NCBI GenBank assembly: GCA_024349245.1
Contig: JALDNG010000400.1
Span: 96,303-160,302 of the forward strand
Direction of reading: 5' to 3'
Source: Neodontobutis hainanensis
Taxonomy: Eukaryota; Chordata; Actinopteri; Gobiiformes; Odontobutidae
DNA length: 64,000 nt
The position numbers were made by a program, and so were the translations under genes. Positions within the stretch are counted from its first letter, which is position 1, and each line of letters begins with the position of its first letter. The notes under the pieces are model-generated. The model made no database searches and was not told the origin of the DNA. It worked only from the letters and a program-made list of their open reading frames with translations. Below are positions 57,291 through 64,000 of this stretch, in pieces.

Positions 57291-58030
57291 AAAACATTTT
57301 ATACCGTAATGCCTCACAGAAGCAGCCAGTCTTACTATTTATTTTGTATAATTTATTACTTACATAAAAATATATAAAAAAGACCATACCAAATTGTTAA
57401 CAAGACCAAAAAGCAAGCATACTTTAAATACTACACAGCAGTCAAAATTTACACTTTGTACATTCTGTAGAATGTAAATACATACACAATGCAATCATTT
57501 GCAAATATCATAGAAGATTATTTTATTTATATTATAAGATAAACATCAGAGGGGCTAAAAAACAGCTGGAGGAGCATAACTGGGTATAAAAGGAGCAAGA
57601 CAGACTATCTCAGAGGTAAAGATAAGCAGAGGTTCACCAATCCGTAAAAAACTCTAAATATATAAAATATCGGGAAACAAAAAAAAAAAGTAAATATTTA
57701 ATATATTTATCCCACCATCTACCGACCATTATATCATCAAAAGAGAGCGGGGGTGGGTGAAGATCAGTGCTGATCTTCAAGCTCAAGCAGCACTGTATTT
57801 AAAACAGGTCTGATTCTGTTGGAATTCACTGCATGATTCAAGAACACTTCAGAAGTCTCTAAACCACATTCTGCATTCATCACAACATGGCTTGACAGTA
57901 AGAGTCCAGGTGCTCAACTGGCCAGCCTGCAACATTCTACTGACGGACTTAAAATCTGCGCAAGTATGTTGCTGGGAGATAAAACTAGCAGGGAATCAGG
58001 GAGCTTATAAGGTGATCTGTATACATAACC
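57291..58030. other. Unassigned AT-rich sequence
   Basis: Nothing recognised. Confidence 0.4.
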
Positions 58031-58375
58031 TTAAAGGAACTATATGTAAATTTTTAAGATCAAATAACGTTTTTATTTGCATAAATATGAGTCGACCATA
58101 ATTAGATGAGATGAATGAGACCTTCACTGTTCAAAACTGTTGTCTCTATGAGTCTGTAGGCTCATTTCATTGTGCAGGATTCAGGCCGGTTTTGCCGGGA
58201 AATCAACCTGGCGCTCCCGTTTATAGCTCTGACTTTCTAGTATAGTTGCCATAACAGCGAGTTTGAATCTAGATAGACTCTGTGAGCAACAAAAACAACA
58301 ACTGTCCTTAGCACAGCCCAGACACCAACACTGACTCCTCCAAAAAAAAAAAAAAAAGTTGTATGGAGCGACGCC

Positions 58376-59180
58376 CAGTGTTGCCAACTATTTTCAAAGG
58401 AAAGCTAAAGCCTAGCAAAAAAGTCGCTAAATGTCGCTAGATGAAGTCATGCGTAAATTAGCATATTTGTGACGTCATTACGTCATCGCGTCATTATACT
58501 AAATTGCATATTTTCTTGTGTTCTGCCTGCCTAATGTGCTTTATTGACAAATTTGCGCTCACTCAGTCTCTTCTATTATGATATAGCCGACTGTCCCATA
58601 AAGCTCTTCTCATTTCTCATCTCAATTAAGTGATAAGCATACGAGAAGAATGGAAATCAAATCAAATCAATCAAATCAGTAAGGAAAGTAGCTATTGGCT
58701 GTTCAATAACTCGCTAAATGACACCATCACCTCACTTGCATATTGACCTGCATTGTGCATGTGATTGTGATGAACGCTGTAGGAGAGAAAGGAATTAAGT
58801 CGCTAAAGAGACAAAAGGTGAGTAAAAACACACGGGATCCACCAGCCGCAGCTCGCAATGTTGCCGCACATGCGCGATTCATTCAATTTGCAGTCTGGAC
58901 AACTCCTGCTCTGACTGCAGCTGGGAGGGGCTGCTGTGCGAGGACTGGGCCGCCTGTGAGTGCCATTGGGATGGGGGTGGGGCCAGCGGCAGCACCCACT
59001 GCTCATTGAGAAGAATAAGAACGATGTGTGCTTTCACTTCAGAGAGTCTCCAAAAGTCTCCAATAAAGAGCCAGAAAAAGCCGTTAGATTTGTCGCTAGT
59101 CGTTTTTTTGAAAATTTGTTGCTAGAGGGGTCTGAATACTCGCTAAATATAGCGACAAAGGCGCAAAGTTGGCAACACTG
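58376..59180. mobile_element. Non-autonomous hAT, 805 bp, near-perfect target duplication
   Basis: The ends CAGTGTTGCCAACTA and AGTTGGCAACACTG are inverted repeats. The flanking octamers GCGACGCC (58368-58375) and GCGAGGCC (59181-59188) differ at one base. The interior repeats GTCGCTAAATGTCGCTAG-type text near both ends, and no transposase remains. Short open frames near 58743-59009 are not protein-like. Confidence 0.88.
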
Positions 59181-59789
59181 GCGAGGCCTGCAAAAGGAAA
59201 ACAGGAGTGTGACCGACATCGGGGAGGAGTGAACATAGGCAGAGCGGAGAGAACTGCAGTAATGCTGCTACTTTGGGGATAAAAAAAGACCCTGAGCTTG
59301 CTTTTTTTGAAAAGGTGAAAACAACAGGTAAAAAGGAAAGACATCATTACAGCCCACATATAATATATTGTTTTATTTTCAGTTGTCTAATGCTAAATAA
59401 CAATAGTGTGCTTGTAAAACATGGATGCTAATAAGATAACAGGAACAATGACTCATTATAAGTTACTTGCTTGTAAATTCTGATAAATCTGAGTGAATTA
59501 TGACCCTGACTTCAGAAGCTTATGAGTCTGATACATTTGCTGTCTTGGCTTTTCAAATATTTTTTTCAAATGTCTTTACAAAGCAGTTAATGCTAACTAT
59601 GTGGTATTTTGTGGTTACATTTTGCCAGGTACTCTTTTCTTTGTGACTTACAGTGGCTCGTTTGTTTAATAACCTTCACCAGAGATAACGTGAGCCAATG
59701 TGGTTCAATGCAACATTTCTTTATTATAAATATGTGCAGGAAAAAATCTATAATTATATATCTGTATAAACTGAGCAATTAAAAAAACA

Positions 59790-60958
59790 CCATGTGGTGG
59801 GCTGAGAGACACTGTTGGCAGCATTTGTTTTCTAGATCTGTGTGCCTGACTCTGCAGTTCAGGCAGGTGCACCATGAGCCCTGTTTGGTTCAGCTGGTGC
59901 TCTGGGAGTATGGGGTCTGGGGCCCTTTGCTAAGGGCTATCCGGTCCCTGTACGACCAGAGCAGGAGCTTGGTTTGCATTGCCGGCAGTAAGTCAGACCT
60001 GTTCCAGGTGCATGTTGGACTCCGGCAGGGCTGCCCTTTGTCACCAGTCCTGTTCATTATCTTTATGGACAGGATTTCTAGGCGCAGCCAGGGGCCGGAG
60101 GAGTCTGGTTTGGGGACCACAGGATCTCTTCTCTGCTTTTTGCAGATAATGTTGTCCTGTTAGCTCCATCAAGCCAGGACCTTCAGTGTGCCCTGGGACG
60201 ATTTTCAGCTGAGTGTGAAGCGGCTGGGATGAGGATCAGCACCTCCAAGTCTGAGACCATGGTTCTCAGTCGGAAAAGGGTGGCTTGTCCCCTTCAGGTT
60301 GGTGGAGAGCTCCTGTCTCATGTGTAGGAGTTCAAGTATCTTGGGGTCTTATTCACGAGTGAGGGAAGGAGGGAGCGTGAGATTGACAGACGAATCGGTG
60401 CAGCTTCTGCAGTGATGCGGTCAGTGTACCGGTATGTCGTGGTGAAGAAAGAGCTGAGCTGTAAGACGAAGCTCTCGATTTACCAGTCGATCTATGTTCC
60501 TACTCTCACCTATGGTCATGAGCTTTGGGTCATGACCGAAAGAACAAGATCCTGGATACAAGCGACCGAAATGAGCTTTCTCCACAGAGTGGCGGGGCGC
60601 TCCCTTAGAGATAGGGTGAGGAGCTCTGTCACTCGGGAGGAGTTCAAAGTAGAGCTGCTGCTCCTCCACATCGAGAGGAGCCAGCTGAGGTGGCTCGGGC
60701 ATCTGTTTTGGATGCCTCCTGGACGCCTCCCTAGGGAGGTGTTCCGGGCTTGTCCCACCGGGAGGAGACCCCGGGGAAGACCTAGGATACGCTGGAGGGA
60801 CTATGTGTCTCGGCTGACCTGGGAACGCCTCGGTATCCCCAGAAGAGCTGAGGAAGTGTCTGGGGAGCAGGGAAGTCTGGGCGTCTCTGCTTAGACTGCT
60901 GCCCAACCTTGCAACCCTGCCCCGGATAAGCAGTAGAAGATGGATGGATGGGTGGATC
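59790..60958 (+). mobile_element. Rex3-type LINE (RTE clade), 5'-truncated
   Basis: The plus strand encodes the reverse-transcriptase core and C-terminus of a fish Rex3-type element: SLYDQSRSLVCIAGSKSDLF, VGLRQGCPLSPVLFIIFMDR, SKSETMVLSRKRVACPLQVG, then YVPTLTYGHELWVMTER and GRRPRGRPRIRWRDYVSRL. The catalytic box reads FADNVVL, so the second of the paired aspartates is replaced by asparagine. An in-frame stop interrupts near 60325, and a frameshift lies near 60140. The 3' end is a GATG-type tail (GGATGGATGGGTGGATC). RTE elements copy RNA into DNA at a nicked target; this copy is inactive. Confidence 0.85.
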
Positions 60959-61192
60959 TTAAAAATTGTAACAGCACAAACAAACTAGATCGTTTTTGGA
61001 GTCAATCTGCGTTTGATGGGGGGACAACTTCACGGAGCTGTTGCTGGCTGTCCATTGCTCCGTTTACCTAGTCATGTACGTACGAGCGCACACCAGCGAG
61101 AGCGAGCAAGACACTGGGTGCACTTCTCCTAACGGCCACTAGTGTCAGTAACTGTCAGGTTTTTCCTGAAAGTTACGCATAGTTCCTTCAAG

Positions 61193-61376
61193 CAATAGAA
61201 ATTTCAAATTTATCCTTGTATAACACTGAATTTACTCATTTCTTTTTCATACTTTTTTTGTAACTCTGCATTCTATAGTGTTACATTAATGTTTAGTGCA
61301 TGCTTATTATAGTTTGAAAAAACATTTCTTTAACATCATTAAAATGACACATAAACTCAATTTTAATTCTGATTTT
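61193..61376. other. Unassigned AT-rich sequence
   Basis: Nothing recognised. Confidence 0.4.
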
Positions 61377-61848
61377 TACAAACCCAATTCCAAAAAAATT
61401 GGGACACTGTACAAATTGTGAATAAAAACAGAATTCAATGATGTGGAAGTTTCAAATTTAAATATTTTATTCAGAATACAACATTGATAACTTATCAAGT
61501 GTTTATACTCAGAAAATTTATAATTTTAAGGGTAAAATAAGTTCAGTTTAAATTTCATGGCATCAACACATCTCAAAAAAGTTGGGACAAGGCCATGTTT
61601 ATCACTTGTAGGTGAAGATAAATCCCCTCTTTTTTTATAACAGTCTGCAAACGTCTGGGACTGAGGAGACAAGTGGCTCAAGTTTAGGAAAAGGAAGGTT
61701 GTCCCATTCTTGTCTTAATACAGGCTTCTTGTTGCTCAACTCTTAGGTCTTCTTTGTCGCATCTTCCTCTTTATGATGAGCCAAATGTTTTCTATGGGTG
61801 AAAGATCTGGACATTTCAGAACCGGATCCTTCTTGTACGCAGCCATGA

Positions 61849-61931
61849 TTAGATTAGATTAGATTCAATTTTATTGTCATTACACATGTACAAGTCAGCC
61901 AGTCAATATATTACTCATTCAGGAACCTACA
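61849..61931. mobile_element. SINE tail-like fragment with (GATTA)n
   Basis: GATTAGATTAGATTAGATTC, then AATTTTATTGTCATTACACA and TGTACAAGTC. This is a common 3'-end motif of fish retroposons. It lies directly before the second SINE and inside the Tc1/mariner element, so two insertions, or one compound one, occurred here. Confidence 0.5.
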
Positions 61932-62276
61932 ATGGCAGTGGCTCAGTGGTAGAGCGGCCGTCCTTCAACCGGTAGGTAGTAGGTTCGATTCCCGTTCTCC
62001 CCACAGTTCATACTGTCGTTGTGTCCTTGGGCAAGACACTTAACCCACATTGCTCCCAGTGTCTGTAGCACTGGTGTATGAATGTGTGACTGTAGAAGTG
62101 TGTTTGGTGGTGGTAGGAGAAGGTTGAGCATCGTGTGTATGGCAGCCCCCCTCTCTGTCTGCCCCAGGAGTGGATGTGTGTGAATGGGGTGAGTGGAAGC
62201 ACGATGTAAAGCGCTTTGGGTGCCTGAGAAGGGTGCAGGAAAGCGCTATATAAATGCATGCCATTTACCATTTACC
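61932..62276 (+). mobile_element. tRNA-derived SINE, most complete copy
   Basis: The head has an A box (TGGCTCAGTGG, 61939-61949) and a B box (GGTTCGATTCC, 61982-61992). The body reads CAGTTCATACTGTCGTTGTG, CCTTGGGCAAGACACTTAAC and TGTCTGCCCCAGGAGTGGAT. The short GTGTGTGAATGGGGTGAGTG link follows, then the tail GCGCTATATAAATGCATGCC and ATTTACCATTTACC. The link is the minus-strand form of the sequence that seeded the satellite at 7.8-13.4 kb. This copy serves as the local reference for the family. Confidence 0.9.
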
Positions 62277-63265
62277 ATAATTAATGCAGTATGTGTCTGG
62301 CATTGTCATGTTGGAAAATGCAAGGTCTTCCCTGAAAGAGACGACGTCTGGATGGGAGCATATGTTGTTCTAGAACTTGGATAAACTTTTCAGCTTTGAT
62401 GGTGCCTTTCCAGATGTGTAAGCTGCCCATACCACACGAACTCATGCCCCCATCTCATCAGAGAGGCAGGCTTCTGAACTGAGCGCTGATGAAAACTTGG
62501 GTTATCCTTGTCCTCTTTAGTCCAGATGACATGATGTCCCAGTTTTCCAAAAAGAACTTCAAATTTTGATTTGTCTGACCACAGAACAGTTTTCCACTTT
62601 GTCACAGTCGAGTTTAAATGAGGCTTGGCTCCAGAGAAAACACCTGCGCTTCTGGATCATGTTTAGATATAGCTCTTTTTTTGATCTATAGAGTTTTAGC
62701 TGTGTTTACTGGAAGTATTCCTGAGCGAATGTTGTGATTTCCATTACAGTAGGATTCCTGTTTGTGATGCAGTGCCGTCTAAGGGCCCGAAGATTATGGG
62801 CATCCAGTCTGGATTTCCGGCCTTGACCCCACGCACAGAGATTGTTCCAGATTCTCTGAAACTTTGGATGATATTATGGACTGTAGATGATGCTAACTTC
62901 AAATTCATTACAATTTTTCTCTGAGAAACTCCTTTCTGATATTGCTCCATTATTTTTTGCTGCAGCATTGGGGGAATGTCCATCTTGACTTCTGAGAAAC
63001 ACTCTGAGAGGCTCTTTTTGTAACCAAGCATTTTGCCAATTGTCCTATTAAGTTGCAAATTGTTCCTCCATCTGTTTCTTTGTACATTTAACTTTCCGGC
63101 CTCTTTTTGCTACCAGTCCCAACTTTTTTGGAATGTGTCGGTCTGAAATCCCAAAAAATGTTATCTATGTTGTATTGTGAATAAAATAAAGTTTATGAAA
63201 TTTTTGCATTCCTTTTTTATTTAGAATTATTACAGTGTCCCAACTTTTTTAGAATTGGGTTTGTA

Positions 63266-64000
63266 TGATTATTTGCAAAAAGAAGAGACCATAGGATTCA
63301 CATGTTAAGCGACTTATCTCAGTGTAATACAATGTTACAGTGCTAATGCAAGCTGTAGCCTCTATTTTTTTTATTATTTGTCCAACTTTTACATTATACA
63401 TATTCTAGAGATAGACCCTAATGTAGATTTGAGTTGACAAGGAAATATTCTGTCTTTGAAATTAAACTTATCATTGCCCTAAGTCTCTTCTCTTCATAAC
63501 TTGATAAGAGTAACAGTCTATGCAGTAATAGCCTTTGCTATTGATATGAAGTTCATTTGCAAAAACAGATAAAAGCCATTTTGAAAATCAGTCAACTGAG
63601 GCTTGTAATTTTTCAAAGCACAAATCCATTTTCTAGTCTTAATTGGTCACAGCCACTCAAGTCTGGTTTCACTGATCTCATTTTTGGAAAATAATAGGAA
63701 AGAATATGTTAGTGAAATTTTTTAAAAATTGAGTTATCTGCTTTTGCAAATGAACTCTTCCTATTCGCTAACAATTTAAACTGTGCTAGCTCAGTTAGAC
63801 CTTTTCTCCCTCACCTTTCTTTCTTTTCTCTTTTGATGTTTCTCTGTCTTGTCAGACAGTTTAACAGTCTTTGATGGGGAAGAACATGTCCTTGAACAAT
63901 CTCTGTTGTGTTATTTAGTGTTCTGAATGCTATGCTACTTGTTAATGTTCTCTACCTTCTCACTGACAGCTCACACATGTAGTCATTTAGTTGCTAGTGC
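63266..64000. other. Unassigned AT-rich sequence
   Basis: No recognised gene or repeat up to the right edge. Confidence 0.4.

Larger units (their letters stand above)
58031..61192. mobile_element. Composite DNA element with inverted ends, holding a hAT and a Rex3 copy
   Basis: TTAAAGGAACTATATGTAAA at 58031 and its imperfect reverse, AGTTACGCATAGTTCCTTCA, ending about 61190, look like terminal inverted repeats of one element. Native interior sequence appears at 58150-58367, 59189-59780 and 60960-61165; no transposase is visible. The ends resemble those of the small element at 18796-19138. The hAT (58376) and the Rex3 copy (59790) were inserted later. If the two ends do not belong together, the nested elements stand regardless. 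Confidence 0.5.
61377..63265 (-). mobile_element. Tc1/mariner element with intact ends, holding SINE sequence
   Basis: The ends are TACAAACCCAATTCCAAAAA and TTTTTTAGAATTGGGTTTGT with TA at both borders (61377-61378 and 63264-63265). The minus strand encodes a broken transposase. An N-terminal helix-turn-helix segment (MEQYQKGVSQRKIVMNLKLA, STVHNIIQSFRESGTISVRG at about 62850-62960) is followed by KTVLWSDKSKFEVLFGKLGH near 62560, where SDK marks the first catalytic aspartate. Frameshifts and gaps separate the parts. About 430 bp of SINE material at 61849-62276 splits the downstream half. Confidence 0.85.

Noticed and set aside
58743..59009. 88-codon frame with a GTGAGT donor-like site near 58818
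   Set aside because: It lies inside a delimited hAT element and has no transposase or other protein similarity.
60421..60906. 161-codon minus-strand frame
   Set aside because: It is the antisense shadow of the Rex3 coding region, which reads sensibly only on the plus strand.
61932..62010. Functional tRNA gene
   Set aside because: A and B boxes are present, but the sequence runs straight into a SINE body and does not fold into a plausible mature tRNA with an anticodon arm that I could confirm. The same holds for the heads at 6432, 31655, 35432 and 51160.

Overview
This window is teleost nuclear DNA with no host exon I can defend. The case for a ray-finned fish rests on its repeats: Rex3-type (RTE clade) LINE copies, several tRNA-headed SINEs, decayed Tc1-like transposons with long inverted repeats, hAT elements with 8-bp target duplications, a BEL/Pao retroelement, a Penelope-like GIY-YIG remnant and a DIRS-type tyrosine-recombinase remnant. 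I cannot name the species. Most open reading frames here are chance frames or repeat artefacts. The window reads as a gene desert or a large intron.

Layout. 1-0.4 kb: LINE reverse-transcriptase remnant. 2.7-4.7 kb: Tc1 copy split by a hAT. 5.5-7.5 kb: two Tc1 fragments in opposite orientation around an inverted-repeat insert that carries a SINE. 7.7-13.6 kb: one SINE whose internal CATTCACACA stretch has grown into about 5.6 kb of 10-bp satellite. 14-29 kb: mostly unassigned sequence with SINE pieces, microsatellites and a small inverted-repeat element; several GC-richer stretches look like conserved non-coding DNA. 30-31.5 kb: Penelope-like 3' end split by a hAT. 35.4-36.7 kb: SINE and deleted Tc1. 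38.4-39.9 kb: the strongest regulatory-looking stretches. 42.4-47.7 kb: decayed BEL/Pao element on the minus strand, broken by a hAT with perfect target duplication, an internally deleted hAT and a Tc1 relative. 48.8-49.6 kb: DIRS remnant. 50.7-51.7 kb: Rex3 copy with a SINE inside. 52.7-53.6 kb: deleted Tc1. 58.0-61.2 kb: composite transposon holding a hAT and a Rex3 copy. 61.4-63.3 kb: Tc1/mariner element holding SINE sequence.

How the parts relate. The main theme is nesting and decay: older elements (Pao, Penelope, Tc1) serve as landing sites for hATs and SINEs, and relative insertion order can be read from the interruptions. The most striking structure is the SINE-born satellite. Its seed, CACCCCATTCACACA, is still visible in two unexpanded relatives at 14.5 kb and 62.2 kb. 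I found no evidence of an undescribed enzymatic or defence system. The notable observations are structural: satellite birth inside a SINE, a deletion-fused hAT reading frame, an inverted Tc1 dimer used as an insertion target, and two perfect 15-bp hairpins that look like template-switch scars. All family calls were made by eye from motifs and remembered consensus features; no searches were run.
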